A stretch of DNA of 64,000 nucleotides from NCBI RefSeq assembly GCF_000197735.1, contig NC_014550.1, forward strand, positions 3,658,001 through 3,722,000. Reading direction: 5' to 3'. Source of the DNA: Glutamicibacter arilaitensis Re117. GTDB taxonomy: Bacteria; Actinomycetota; Actinomycetes; Actinomycetales; Micrococcaceae. The notes under the pieces are model-generated. The model did no database searches. It was given only the letters and a program-made list of their open reading frames with translations, and was not told the origin of the DNA. Positions 32,162 to 42,456 of this stretch are shown piece by piece. Position 1 is the first letter of the stretch; the number at the start of each line of letters is the position of its first letter. The translations under genes and the position numbers were made by a program.

Positions 32162-33807
32162 GCTTCTCCTTGCGATGGGTTGGCGCCGGGGCGCAGGGTA
32201 TTGCGGCTGATCTTGCCAATATGGGTCTTGGGCAGTTCGTCGACTACGGTGATGACATCCGGTATATGGTGTTCTGCGAGATGCTCGGTGCGCATCCAGG
32301 CCCGCAATGTCTTGGCACGGGTAGGGGTGGTATGGTCGCGCGGCACCACGTAGGCGTGCGTTCGTTCGCCCAGCGCCTCGTCCGGTACTCCGATGACCGA
32401 CACATCGTGCACTGCGGGGTTTCGCAGCAGCACGGCCTCGATCTGCTCCGGGCTGATCTTCTCGCCGCCGCGGTTGATAACGTCCTTGGTCCGTCCCACC
32501 ACGCTCAGGTAGCCGCGGGCGTCTTTCACCACGATGTCACCGGAGCCGTAGAAGCCGTCCGGGGTGAAGGACTGGGCGTTGGCCTGCGGGTTGTTGTAGT
32601 AGCCGCGGAAGGTGTACGGACCGCGCACCCAGAGGTTGCCGGGGGTGCCGTCCGGCACCGGATTCCCCTCGGAGTCAAGCACCAGCACTTCGTCGGCCAC
32701 GCTCATCGGCTTGCCCTGGGTGGAAACGACGGTCTCCAGGTCGTCGTCCAACCGGGTATAGCAGACCAGGCCCTCCGCCATCCCGAAGACCTGTTGCAGT
32801 GCGCAGCCTAGTTCCGGGGTCACTCGTTCGGCGACACCGCGGGCCAGCTTGGCGCCTCCCACCTGCAGCAACTGCCAGCTGGACAGATCGTAGCGATGCT
32901 TCTGGGAGGAGTTCAGCCAAGCCAGGGCCAGCGGCGGCACTGCCGCCACCACGGTGACCCGGTGCTCAGCCACGAGGCTGAAAATCCTCTCGGCACTGCC
33001 GTCCACGGCGCAGATCACTGTCCCGCCGGTGGCGAATACTCCCATGTAGCCTGGCGAGCTAGCGGCGAAATTGTGGGCCAGCGGAATCCCGGAAAGGTAA
33101 ACGGTGTCATCGTCCAGGTGGCAGATCTGCGCGGATCGTTCGAAAGAATAGGCGTAGTCGCGGTGTGTTTTCGGGATCAGCTTCGGCCGGCCAGTGGTGC
33201 CACCAGACAGTTGCAGGAATGCCACGGCATGCGCGGGGCGGGGGCAGCCCGCGCGTGAGACTTCCCAGCCGTCGGCCAGCAGATCCAGGCCTTGCTCGTA
33301 CAAGGCCTCAGCGTGCAGGAGCGACAATGAGGGCAGCCGGCTGGTAATCTCTGCGGAGAGTTCCTGCGGATCCATTCCAGGGATTTGCTTGCTGGTGATC
33401 AGCATTTGCGCCTGCGAGGAACGGACAAGATGCTCCAACTCGCTCGCGCGGTGCGAGTGCACGGCGAAGACCGGGATGGCCCCCACTGAGATGACCGCGT
33501 ACACGGCATCAAAGAATTCAAGCACATTGGGCACGTGGATGATGACTCGATCGCCCGCGTTGATTCCCCGGGCAGAGAGCGTGGCCTGCGAAACATCAAC
33601 GCGACTGATCAGTTCGGCGTAGCTGGCTACTCGTTCCCCGTCGATCACCGCGGGGTGGTCTCCCCTGCGCAGGGCAGTTTCACGCAGCACGCGGTCCAGC
33701 GTCCGACCGCCCCAGAAGCCGGCGGCAATATACCGCTCGGCGAAATCGGAAGGGTAGGGAATGACGCCCTGCAGCATCGGATCATCGACGACTAGTGGTT
33801 GTTTCAT
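32158..33807 (-). CDS. entE: 2,3-dihydroxybenzoate-AMP ligase
   Basis: 549 residues, ANL superfamily. P-loop LQLSGGTTGRPKLIPKTH near residue 193, the start PYPSDFAERYIAAGFW of EntE/DhbE proteins, and the C-terminal hinge GRTKDVINRGGEKIS near 440. It activates 2,3-dihydroxybenzoate as its adenylate and attaches it to the aryl carrier protein. Linked by 4-bp overlaps to the isochorismate synthase and hydroxylase genes. Salicylate-activating relatives exist, but the complete DHB pathway here points to DHB. Confidence 0.95.
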   Translation of the reverse strand: MKQPLVVDDPMLQGVIPYPSDFAERYIAAGFWGGRTLDRVLRETALRRGDHPAVIDGERVASYAELISRVDVSQATLSARGINAGDRVIIHVPNVLEFFDAVYAVISVGAIPVFAVHSHRASELEHLVRSSQAQMLITSKQIPGMDPQELSAEITSRLPSLSLLHAEALYEQGLDLLADGWEVSRAGCPRPAHAVAFLQLSGGTTGRPKLIPKTHRDYAYSFERSAQICHLDDDTVYLSGIPLAHNFAASSPGYMGVFATGGTVICAVDGSAERIFSLVAEHRVTVVAAVPPLALAWLNSSQKHRYDLSSWQLLQVGGAKLARGVAERVTPELGCALQQVFGMAEGLVCYTRLDDDLETVVSTQGKPMSVADEVLVLDSEGNPVPDGTPGNLWVRGPYTFRGYYNNPQANAQSFTPDGFYGSGDIVVKDARGYLSVVGRTKDVINRGGEKISPEQIEAVLLRNPAVHDVSVIGVPDEALGERTHAYVVPRDHTTPTRAKTLRAWMRTEHLAEHHIPDVITVVDELPKTHIGKISRNTLRPGANPSQGEA

Positions 33808-34985
33808 CGGTTGCTTCCTTCGCGGTCAACGCCCAAGGCGCAAAGCATGGTTCGGAATTTCGCTGCTGTTTCGCTGTGTTCATCGAATGGGTCCGAATCC
33901 GCGACGATGCCCGCGCCGGCATGCAATTTCGCCCGGTTGCCGGTGAGCATGGCGCTGCGCAGCAGCAACGCCCATTCGCCTTCACCGTCTTGGTTCATCC
34001 ATCCCACCAATCCGCCGTAAAATCCCCGGTCCTCTGGTTCCAACTCTGAAATCAGTGCTTGGGCGACAGCAGTAGGAGACCCGCAGATGGCAGGCGTCGG
34101 ATGGATGGCCAGCGCGGCGTCCAGGGATCCGAGCCCTTTATACAGGGAGGCGCGAATCAGGGTGCCGAGGTGCCACATTTGCCCGGTGGGCAGTAGATCC
34201 GGGAGGGAAGGCACGATCAAGTCCTTGGCGACGCTGCGCAACGCCTGAGAAATATGTTGAACAACAAACGCGTGTTCCGCCAGATTTTTCGCGGATCCGG
34301 CTAGAACTGCCGCAGCCATCTGGTCCTCGGTCCGGTTCGCGAGTCGCGGAGCTGATCCAGCCAACGGATGGCTGGTCAACTGGCCGCGGCGCACTCCCGC
34401 GATGAGTTCCGGACTGTTACCGACGATGCTTGTCTCATCCTGAGGCAGGCTGATCGTGAAACTGTGCCCGGCGGGATTCTGCTGGTACAGCTGCTGCCAG
34501 ACCGCTTCGGGCTTCCAGTCTTCGTCGGCGAAAACTTCCAGCGACCGAGCGAGTACGACTTTTTCCACGCCGCCTGTTTTGATCTGGTCAATGGCAGCGC
34601 CAGCTGCGCAGATAAAGGTTGGGTTGTACTCGCCAACGACTTCGGTGACCGTCGACGTGTCATTCCCATAGTGCATTAATCCACGCATCGGCAGGTCTTC
34701 CACGTTCTGCGGGACAAAGAGATAAGGGTCGGCAGAGCGGTCGAACGGCACAACCCCTGCCAGGATGCTTCCCTGAGGTTGCTCGGCAAGCAATTGGCGT
34801 GCGGCCGGCCCGAGACCCAAGCGTCGTGCCCTCTCAACGTCCAGGATCGCCTTGGTGCCATGACCGATCAAGGCACGGCCGTAGGAGGCAAACCTGAATG
34901 TAGCGGCCTCGGTTCGTGGTGCAGGAGCCGACGGATCTTCGTTTGCGATTACTTCGTGATGGCTTTCCAGCAGCTGGGTCTTCAT
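33804..34985 (-). CDS. entC: Isochorismate synthase
   Basis: About 393 residues from the ATG at 34985, which has AAGGA 9 bases upstream; a longer frame overlaps the preceding gene. The chorismate-binding fold is shown by FICAAGAAIDQIKTGGVEKV with KVVLARSLEV, LTSHPLAGSAPRL, and a C-terminal AGIVADSDPFDEHSET. It converts chorismate to isochorismate, the first step to 2,3-dihydroxybenzoate. It sits 52 bp after the DHB dehydrogenase gene. Confidence 0.95.
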   Translation of the reverse strand: MKTQLLESHHEVIANEDPSAPAPRTEAATFRFASYGRALIGHGTKAILDVERARRLGLGPAARQLLAEQPQGSILAGVVPFDRSADPYLFVPQNVEDLPMRGLMHYGNDTSTVTEVVGEYNPTFICAAGAAIDQIKTGGVEKVVLARSLEVFADEDWKPEAVWQQLYQQNPAGHSFTISLPQDETSIVGNSPELIAGVRRGQLTSHPLAGSAPRLANRTEDQMAAAVLAGSAKNLAEHAFVVQHISQALRSVAKDLIVPSLPDLLPTGQMWHLGTLIRASLYKGLGSLDAALAIHPTPAICGSPTAVAQALISELEPEDRGFYGGLVGWMNQDGEGEWALLLRSAMLTGNRAKLHAGAGIVADSDPFDEHSETAAKFRTMLCALGVDREGSNR

Positions 34986-35037
34986 GCTCTTGCGTCCTTG
35001 GAGGGTAGAGAAGTTGATTCGTGAAACTGCAGCGGTT

Positions 35038-35796
35038 CTAGGAAAGTGTTGCTCCGCCATCGACTGTCAGTTCAATTCCAGTCAGGTGCTTGGCATTCGC
35101 CGATAGGAGGAATGCCACCGAATCGGCGATATCTTCTGGATCGGCAATCCGGCCGAGCGGGATACCGTTCCTGAATTGAGCCGGATTTCCGGCAACCGAT
35201 GCCCGGTTCATTTCCGCTTCACCGTTCATGCCGAGCAGCATGGCCGTCCGAGTGGATCCCGGGCTGACAACATTGGCGCGGATGCCGTGGGCAGCAAGTT
35301 CCAAGGAGAAACAACGCGTGACCATCGTCGCGGCCGCTTTGGAGGCGCAATACCCAGCCATGCCGTAGCGGGGCGTACGTCCTGCGTTGGAACTGACTGT
35401 CACGATACTGCGGCTGTTGCCGGGATCCTGGTCTCGCTGGTCGATCATGAGACGAGCAACCAGCTGTGTCATTCGGAATACCGATTGCGCGTTAACTGAT
35501 TGCATGTGCTCCCACTGCTCCGGCTGGAGGTCGAGGAGTTTCCCCGGGTGCAGTACCCCAGCCACATTGACCAGGCCTTCCAGAACCTGCCCACGTTCAA
35601 TCCGGTGTTCGATGGCGGCTTCGAGTTCGCTAATTCCCTCCGGTGAACTGATATCGGCGGTCAATACATCGTCACCGGCCCGGTCGGTGGCAAGCACCGA
35701 GTAGCCGGAGTCCCCGAGCTTGGCAGCCACCGCACTTCCAATTCCGCCGGAGGCGCCGGTGACCACGATCAGCGGTTTCGCGACCACGTCGTTCAT
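35038..35796 (-). CDS. entA: 2,3-dihydro-2,3-dihydroxybenzoate dehydrogenase
   Basis: 252-residue short-chain dehydrogenase. NAD-binding TGASGGIGSAVA at residues 14-25, catalytic Ser in VSSNAG, and Tyr-x-x-x-Lys in GYCASKAAA near 148-152. Ends TGIELTVDGGATLS. It oxidises 2,3-dihydro-2,3-dihydroxybenzoate to 2,3-dihydroxybenzoate. The catechol-operon context selects EntA/DhbA among the many SDR types. Starts in a 4-bp overlap with the isochorismatase gene. Confidence 0.9.
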   Translation of the reverse strand: MNDVVAKPLIVVTGASGGIGSAVAAKLGDSGYSVLATDRAGDDVLTADISSPEGISELEAAIEHRIERGQVLEGLVNVAGVLHPGKLLDLQPEQWEHMQSVNAQSVFRMTQLVARLMIDQRDQDPGNSRSIVTVSSNAGRTPRYGMAGYCASKAAATMVTRCFSLELAAHGIRANVVSPGSTRTAMLLGMNGEAEMNRASVAGNPAQFRNGIPLGRIADPEDIADSVAFLLSANAKHLTGIELTVDGGATLS

Positions 35797-36449
35797 CGAG
35801 TCGCAACCAATGCGGCCTGCATCTGTTTAAGAACCGTCGCCGAGTTGACTACAGAGGCACAACGCCCGTAGCCGTAGTTGATAGCCATTTGATGTTCTTC
35901 CAAGGAAAAGTCCGCTTGCGCATCAGCAATGAAAAATGGCTGAATATCGCGCATGAAAGCGTCCAGAGCGGTTGTCAGGCAACCGATATGCGCATACACA
36001 CCGGTGATAAGCAATTGGTCTCGACCGGCTTGGCGCATCCATTCCTGGAGTTCGGTCTTGGCGAATGCGCTGTAGCGCCATTTCGTGAGGACCAGGTCCC
36101 CGGTTCGCGGTGCAAGCTCCTGGGTAATTTCTTCCCGACCGTCATTGGTCAACCCCGTACCCCAAAAATCGGTGAGCAGAGCCCGATCCGCGGGCTTTTG
36201 ATTCGGCGGCTGAGCTGTGTAGACCACTGGCACGCCAGCATCATCAGCAGCATCGCGAAGAGCCCGAATATTTTTCAGCGTAACTCGGATTTGCGACCGC
36301 GGATCTTCGTGGTCGAAAGCCTCGATAAAGTAGCGTTGCATGTCATGAATTAGCAAGACCGCACGTTGCGCGTCCGCCTTCCAAGTCACTCGTGGTTCCG
36401 GCAACTGTCCGTCCGGTAGTCGATATCCCGGAATCGTGGGAAGTCCCAC
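35793..36449 (-). CDS. entB: Isochorismatase, single domain
   Basis: 218 residues. Catalytic Asp in LLIHDMQRYF (near 35), Lys in VLTKWRYSAF (near 122), and TGVYAHIGCLTTALDAF with the nucleophile-position Cys near 156. It hydrolyses isochorismate to 2,3-dihydro-2,3-dihydroxybenzoate. Unlike enterobacterial EntB it stops after the hydrolase domain; the aryl carrier domain is a separate gene 5 kb downstream. First gene of the biosynthetic operon, with an iron box 58 bp upstream. Confidence 0.95.
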   Translation of the reverse strand: MGLPTIPGYRLPDGQLPEPRVTWKADAQRAVLLIHDMQRYFIEAFDHEDPRSQIRVTLKNIRALRDAADDAGVPVVYTAQPPNQKPADRALLTDFWGTGLTNDGREEITQELAPRTGDLVLTKWRYSAFAKTELQEWMRQAGRDQLLITGVYAHIGCLTTALDAFMRDIQPFFIADAQADFSLEEHQMAINYGYGRCASVVNSATVLKQMQAALVATR

Positions 36450-36506
36450 TTCGTCACCTTTCGCGTATGTACTCGGTTGTGGTCTGAGCGACCACGATTC
36501 GCAACC

Positions 36507-36525
36507 TTACATGAGGCTAACCTAA
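36507..36525. promoter_or_regulatory. DtxR/IdeR-type iron box upstream of the siderophore operon
   Basis: TTACATGAGGCTAACCTAA matches 16 of 19 positions of the consensus TTAGGTTAGGCTAACCTAA, with the right half perfect. It lies in the promoter region of entB. Expected effect: Fe(II)-loaded repressor blocks the whole 23-kb operon. Confidence 0.85.
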
Positions 36526-37129
36526 TTAAGCAACGAGAACGTAACCTATGATCACGTCGATCAAGAATTTCCCATCCCTTGATAGCGCAAAAGTTTCCAT
36601 TCAAAGTAATGCAATATTCAGTTCTTACTAAGTACATCAACCGACGTTTTGAAAAATATACTGACGATCAATAGTGTGTCGGCGGACTCAATCGGCTACA
36701 ACAACCCCGAATAGCATTAGGTTGATATGTTGTAATTACTCTACAAAGTCGTGGATTCCGAGATTCTTCAGCGCCTCGGCAACTCGGAGCAGGGGCGCCG
36801 AGCACCCGCAAAAGAATGGCTTCGACCCCTACGAAAAACCACGGCCTAGGCGGCGCGCGATCAAGCCCTCGTCAGCCCCGCGGCAACAGGAAGCCCGCCC
36901 CGCGACACGCAACACGCGCAACGTGCGACAGCCGGGAATATCTCCCCGCAACAGGGCCGCGCATACGCATACAGTTAGGCCGACCAGGCCTCACCATCAC
37001 GCGCCGGCATTTCACGCGACCCCTTGCCCAAAAAGCCGCACGGTGGCGCAAGGAGGTTCGGACGCACCGCCGGGAATGCTGAATCATTGAACGGTAGTTA
37101 ATTTTCTAGAAGCTTGAAATACCCTGATT
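36526..37129. other. Intergenic region without a convincing gene
   Basis: Roughly 36526-36740 is clearly more AT-rich than the surroundings. The rest is GC-rich with arginine-rich spurious frames that have no ribosome site or family resemblance. No tRNA or attachment site recognised. Confidence 0.5.
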
Positions 37130-37135
37130 TATACT
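37130..37135 (+). promoter_or_regulatory. -10 hexamer TATACT directly before the ATG
   Basis: TATACT ends 7 bases before the ATG at 37142, so transcription would start at or next to the start codon. No ribosome site precedes the gene. Together this suggests a leaderless mRNA. No good -35 at standard spacing. Confidence 0.4.
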
Positions 37136-37141
37136 AAATGA

Positions 37142-38065
37142 ATGATTAAACTTAGAGGGATCGCAAAAGTCGCAATCGGCGCCGTCGCTGCCGCGGCGCT
37201 CACCGTACCGCTTGCCGCTCCAGCCTCAGCCGAAACGCCACCTCCTGAAGCACCGGCCGGCCTGACATGCTTCGCCGACATGACCCGGGCAGACACAGAG
37301 TTTCCGGGAACCTTGCGCGGAGTCCAATACGGCTCCTTGCCGGGATCGAGTGCAGGCGGCCCGGGCATCGACGCTTTCGTCAACGTCAATCCGGTGCAGC
37401 ACACTGGACTTGGCTTCAACCCGAAAGCGATCGTCAAGAAAAACGGTCACGACTCGGTGCTATATGCGACCAGCCCATCCGGCACCCTCTATGTGGTGGA
37501 CGGGGACGACTCAACCGCGGTCAATAAAACGTGGGGCGGCATCCGCACGATGACCGACGTTGTCGTCACCGACAAGTTCGACACCGCCACCGGCGTCACC
37601 TATACCTATGCGATCACCGACCAGGGCGCCCTCATGCGCTACACCCAGTCGAAGGGCGTCGCGAACATGTACGGAACAGTTCAGGTGTCCCCGCGCGGAT
37701 GGTGGCCGCTCAAGGGCTTCAGCTACTGGATGACGAAGCCTCTATCCAACGGCGACCAGGCAGACGTCTTTCTCGCGAATGCCGCCGACGGCCGCCTGCT
37801 GGAGTACACGATCCCCCGGGCGACGCCGACGAAATGGAGCTCAAAGGTAGTCCGATCCGCCACGTGGCAGAACTTCGTATCCTTCTCCACTGGAAACTGC
37901 ACCGACAAAACGGGCAACCGAATCCGGACCGCCCCGTTGCTCGCAACGACAAAGACCGGCGACGTGTGGCTCTACTATGTCAGCAAGTCGTCCCCGGATG
38001 CCCTGCCCACGGTCACCCAGGGCACACGCGTCCTGACCGGATTCACCAACTCCTACTCCGGCTAG
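37142..38065 (+). CDS. Secreted beta-repeat protein (tachylectin-like), unknown role
   Basis: 307 residues. Signal peptide with basic start, hydrophobic core and cleavage after A-S-A at residue 30; no lipobox or anchor, so exported. The mature part repeats a pattern of hydrophobics, G, x, L, x, x, Y: SVLYATSPSGTLYVV (about 105), TYAITDQGALMRYT (155), VFLANAADGRLLEYT (209) and LLATTKTGDVWLYY (266). This looks like blades of a small beta-propeller of the tachylectin type, known for sugar binding. Cys43 and Cys253 could pair. Isolated gene; function not inferred. Confidence 0.7.
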   Translation: MIKLRGIAKVAIGAVAAAALTVPLAAPASAETPPPEAPAGLTCFADMTRADTEFPGTLRGVQYGSLPGSSAGGPGIDAFVNVNPVQHTGLGFNPKAIVKKNGHDSVLYATSPSGTLYVVDGDDSTAVNKTWGGIRTMTDVVVTDKFDTATGVTYTYAITDQGALMRYTQSKGVANMYGTVQVSPRGWWPLKGFSYWMTKPLSNGDQADVFLANAADGRLLEYTIPRATPTKWSSKVVRSATWQNFVSFSTGNCTDKTGNRIRTAPLLATTKTGDVWLYYVSKSSPDALPTVTQGTRVLTGFTNSYSG

Positions 38066-38093
38066 GGATTCCCGCAGCTTGCTTCGCAGGAAA

Positions 38094-38145
38094 AAGCCGG
38101 AGCCGTTCCTTCGATGCTTGCGCACCAAGGAAACGACTCCGGCTT
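38094..38145. terminator. Bidirectional terminator hairpin
   Basis: AAGCCGGAG (38094-38102) pairs with CTCCGGCTT (38137-38145), with inner pairing CCTT/AAGG. The A-run at 38091-38095 gives a U-tract for minus-strand transcripts from the hydrolase; it also follows the plus-strand secreted protein. Confidence 0.75.
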
Positions 38146-38166
38146 CCGTGCAGGCGGACTAGTGTG

Positions 38167-38393
38167 TCAGCGCCCGCGCTTTATGAAGGCGTTGACGTCG
38201 TCGCTGTTGAACAGGTCCGGAACGGTCCAGCCATCCAGGTTGTATTCGCCCATGCACTGTTCGACCATGCCGTTCATCAGGGGGACGGCGCCGGACTGCT
38301 TGGCGTGCATCAGCATCTCGATGCGCACGTTCTCGTGGTTGCCCGAGTAGTTGCGCTCGTAGAGCTCGCGGCGGCCGCCGAATTCGGAGCCGG

Positions 38394-38394
<1 letters not shown>
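38167..38394 (-). pseudogene. C-terminal fragment of an HpaB-type 4-hydroxyphenylacetate 3-monooxygenase
   Basis: The frame reads [20 protein letters not shown], then [13 protein letters not shown] and [15 protein letters not shown] to a stop. This resembles the C-terminus of the HpaB family of FADH2-dependent phenol hydroxylases. Only about 75 residues remain of a protein of about 500, and the fragment begins exactly where the hydrolase gene ends. It is a deletion relic with no start of its own. Confidence 0.6.
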
Positions 38395-39335
<941 letters not shown>

Positions 39336-39445
39336 TCAGTTCAGATAGGTGCACGCGACGCTGAAGGCGGTGCGCTCCAGCAGCGTCAGCGCGGCAGCGT
39401 CAGCTGCCGTCGGCGGGAAGAATCCGAGGAGGCTGATGCCGCTCG
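39336..39445 (-). pseudogene. C-terminal remnant of a second glycerate kinase
   Basis: The last 35 codons before a TGA read ...AALTLLERTAFSVACTYLN. This closely resembles the end of the intact glycerate kinase at 44230 (LSLVERTAFSVARTYLR), including the preceding SGI...P segment. No kinase sequence precedes it. Its place after a gluconate-type permease fits a former permease-kinase operon. Short match, hence moderate confidence. Confidence 0.5.
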
Positions 39446-39614
39446 GGACCTGGAGGTCTTCGACGACGGGCCGGGCCTGGCCGACAGCGATTCCGTGGTT
39501 GAACAAAAATTCGGCGAAGCACTGGAGCAGGCATGAAGCAGCCTGGCCCGGGCAGGGCAGCGACAGGTCCGATGCAACGGGCCGCACCGGGGTGCGGCCC
39601 GTTGCAGGCAAGGT

Positions 39615-40976
39615 CTAGAGCAGCACCGCACCCAGCACCAGCACGGTGCCAAAGGCCGCCGTGCCCTGGATCGCGGTCGCCACGCTCAGGGTCTTGTACG
39701 CGGTGATGACCGGAATCCGGCTGAGTTGCGAAACAACCCAGAAGTACGAGTCGTTTGCATGCGAAACAACCATTGCACCGGCACCGACAGCCAGCACGGT
39801 AAGCACCATGCCCAGCTGCGAATCCAAGCCAAGCGAACCGAGCATCGGGGCGACCAGAGCAGAAGTGGTCACCATTGAAACGGTGGACGAGCCCTGCGCG
39901 GACTTCAGCGCAGCAGCGATCAAGAATGGCACGGCCAGGCCCAAGCCCAGTCCGCTGAGTGAATCGGAAAGGATCGTGGTCAGGTCCGAAGCGGCCAGTA
40001 CCGCGCCGAAGCCAGCGCCGGCGCCTGTGATCAGCAAGATCGGAGCGGCGGTGCGCACCGCTTCATTCATCTGCTCATTGAAGACCGGCAGCTTGTTGCC
40101 ACCGCGCAACAGGAAGGTCGCGGCAAACAGGCCGAAGATCAGCGCGATAACCGGAGTACCAAGGAAGGAAAGGATCTCAAGTGCCGTTCCCTCGCCAATA
40201 GGGTGCGATGGCAGCTTTGCAATGGAGGCGGCACAGATCAGTACCAGGGGAACAAGGATCGGCATGAATGCCATCGCCGGGCTAGGCAATTTGCCGAAGC
40301 TTGCACGCAGCTGCTCGTAGTCGAGTTCGGCGATGTCATTCTCGTCGTCGCTGGGCAGCGGGGTCCACTTGGACTTGTTGAACCGGCTGGCGTAGGCCAA
40401 GCCTGCAAGGGCCGAGATCGCGGCAACTGGCAGTCCGACTGCAATGATCAAACCCAGATTCTCGGCAATGCCGATGCTTTCTGCAGCAGCCAACGGGCCC
40501 GGAGTTGGCGGCACCATCGTGTGGGTGGCATACAGGCCGGTCATCAGCGCGATAGAAGTCGCCAGCGCCGAGACACCGGTGCGCAAGGTGATGGCTTTGC
40601 GAAGGGAGTTGAGGACCACGTAGCCCGAGTCGCAGAAAACCGGAATGGAAACGATGTAGCCGATGATCGACAGGGTCAGGTTGGGGAATCGTGTACCCAG
40701 AACCTTGATCAGTGCATCTGCCATGGAGATCGCAGCACCGGATTTCTCCAGAATGACGCCGATCATCGTGCCGAAAAGGATCACCAAGCCGATATTGCCC
40801 ATGGTGCTGCCGAAGGCCGTGGTGACCGTCGATGCTACTTCAGCCAGCGGGATGCGGTAGGCAAAGGCGGCAAGGATCGCGGCGCCTATGAGGGCAAGGA
40901 AGGGGCTGATCTTGAAGCGTGCGGTGACCATCACGATGGCCACTACAAGGATCAGCAGAACAAGTAGTTCATACAC
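39615..40976 (-). CDS. GntP-family gluconate/organic acid:H+ symporter
   Basis: 453 residues from a GTG at 40976, chosen because AAAGGAG lies 10 bases upstream; an upstream ATG frame lacks a ribosome site. About twelve helices. Family features are GSTMGNIGLVILFGTMIG, IPVFCDSGYVVL and THTMVPPTPGPLAAAE, typical of GntP permeases for gluconate, glycerate and related acids. With the CdaR-type regulator upstream and kinase relic downstream, glycerate or a sugar acid is the likely substrate. Confidence 0.85.
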   Translation of the reverse strand: MYELLVLLILVVAIVMVTARFKISPFLALIGAAILAAFAYRIPLAEVASTVTTAFGSTMGNIGLVILFGTMIGVILEKSGAAISMADALIKVLGTRFPNLTLSIIGYIVSIPVFCDSGYVVLNSLRKAITLRTGVSALATSIALMTGLYATHTMVPPTPGPLAAAESIGIAENLGLIIAVGLPVAAISALAGLAYASRFNKSKWTPLPSDDENDIAELDYEQLRASFGKLPSPAMAFMPILVPLVLICAASIAKLPSHPIGEGTALEILSFLGTPVIALIFGLFAATFLLRGGNKLPVFNEQMNEAVRTAAPILLITGAGAGFGAVLAASDLTTILSDSLSGLGLGLAVPFLIAAALKSAQGSSTVSMVTTSALVAPMLGSLGLDSQLGMVLTVLAVGAGAMVVSHANDSYFWVVSQLSRIPVITAYKTLSVATAIQGTAAFGTVLVLGAVLL

Positions 40977-41268
40977 GGTAAGTTGGCTCCTTTGCCAATA
41001 TCGGTAGTTCTCTGCGCCCGGCCCACCTTGGCGCAACCGGCGGATCAGCCCTGTCGGCAAAGCTGCTCAAAGCTTTGCCCATTGGTTTAGATACCGCCGT
41101 GCCTCCACGGATTTCAGGCGCAAAAATCGATCATCCTGCCAATATTAGGAAAAACTGTACATAATACCTATGGGCGCAAGACCATATTTTCCCAGAATCG
41201 ATAGCGGCTGATGTGTGCAAATAGCCCGCTAAGTGCAGTCCAGAGGCCACCACCGCGGTTCTCGGGAA

Positions 41269-42330
41269 CTAGAAAATATGCAGTTGGCCCAAGGCCACTC
41301 TCGCGTAAATCGCGTGCTGGACTTTCAGGGACTCGCTGGAATGCCGGATGTCCACACCGCTGACCTGGCTGATCCGTTCCAGCCGCTGCACCAGAGTGTT
41401 GCGGTGGATATGCAGATCCTTGGCCGCTTGGCTCATCGACGCAGCCGTCGAAACTACCAAGAGGGTCTTGGCCTGTTCCTCATTTAGCTGTTGGGCTGGA
41501 GCAGCCGCATGTTCCAGGCTGCGCGCTGGGGTGCGGGCGATAGCCACCGCTATTTCCCGGCTCCACATCCGGCGTTGGGCCTTGCGCGGCACGAGCGCCG
41601 GATAGCCCAGCAGCACGCGCAGCGCTTCGGTCTCGGCCATGAGATCCGCTGCCTTCTCCACCGGCATGGACACGAGGAACCGTTCTCCGTCCATGAGTTC
41701 TGCAGCGAAAGCCGGACCTTGGGCTGTGCAAATCCTCCAGTACGCACCGGAAAGGCTGATCCAAGACGTGCGGTGATGTTCCTTGGCTGGTTCTTCAAGC
41801 AACGGATTCTCGGAACTTCGCGGGAGCCAGGCTTCGATGCGTTTCGGCCCGCGCAAGCCGTTGGCCGCCAGCGAGCGGTCGATGACTTCGGGGGCAACGC
41901 GGCCTGCGATCAGCGCAGAAATGATGTCGCGGGCTTCGGTCTCGCGGCGCGCACTGCGCGAGTGCTCGTAGTCCTGTGCGAAGAGCAATTGCACTGTCAA
42001 TGCAATCAGGCCGGCCAGCGGCTCCACCTCATGCGGAACACCGGTCACGCCGACAACTCCGCACAGCTGGCCGTTCAGCGTCAGAGGGACATTGACCCCT
42101 GGCTGCATTCCAGCGGAACCGTCAGCCAGGCTGACCCGGATGATGCCGTTGCGGCTGATCGCCTCGGCGCTGCCTTCGTGGCGGGTACCGATTCGCGCGG
42201 CATCGGTCGAAGCAATGATGACTCCGTGCGCATTCATGATGTTCACGTTGCGGTTGATGGTTGGAGCGATCGTGTCGACGACCTTTTGCGCCAACGCGCT
42301 GGCCAGCCGGGGTTGCTCCTTTTGATTCAT
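41269..42330 (-). CDS. CdaR-type sugar diacid regulator
   Basis: 353 residues. N-terminal diacid-recognition domain about 8-140 (LASALAQKVVDTIAPTINRNVNIMN split over a conserved start; GVNVPLTLNGQLCGVVGVTG). C-terminal PucR-type HTH about 285-345 with AASMSQAAKDLHIHRNTLVQRL. CdaR proteins activate glycerate, glucarate and galactarate genes. It lies just upstream of the GntP permease on the same strand and probably controls it and possibly the glycerate kinase at 44230. Confidence 0.85.
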   Translation of the reverse strand: MNQKEQPRLASALAQKVVDTIAPTINRNVNIMNAHGVIIASTDAARIGTRHEGSAEAISRNGIIRVSLADGSAGMQPGVNVPLTLNGQLCGVVGVTGVPHEVEPLAGLIALTVQLLFAQDYEHSRSARRETEARDIISALIAGRVAPEVIDRSLAANGLRGPKRIEAWLPRSSENPLLEEPAKEHHRTSWISLSGAYWRICTAQGPAFAAELMDGERFLVSMPVEKAADLMAETEALRVLLGYPALVPRKAQRRMWSREIAVAIARTPARSLEHAAAPAQQLNEEQAKTLLVVSTAASMSQAAKDLHIHRNTLVQRLERISQVSGVDIRHSSESLKVQHAIYARVALGQLHIF

Positions 42331-42456
42331 GACTTCATCCTAGCCGCCGGCTTCAACGCATACGCGGATGCCCAAAACAACTACGAAAGGTCTTAGCCTC
42401 CCATACGTCGAGATGCTAGGCTCACTGAAGCAAGTTCTGCCCACGGAAGGTTAATC

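Noticed and set aside
36674..37090. Possible 138-codon gene in the entB upstream region
   Set aside because: No ribosome site, arginine/proline-rich composition, no recognisable motif.
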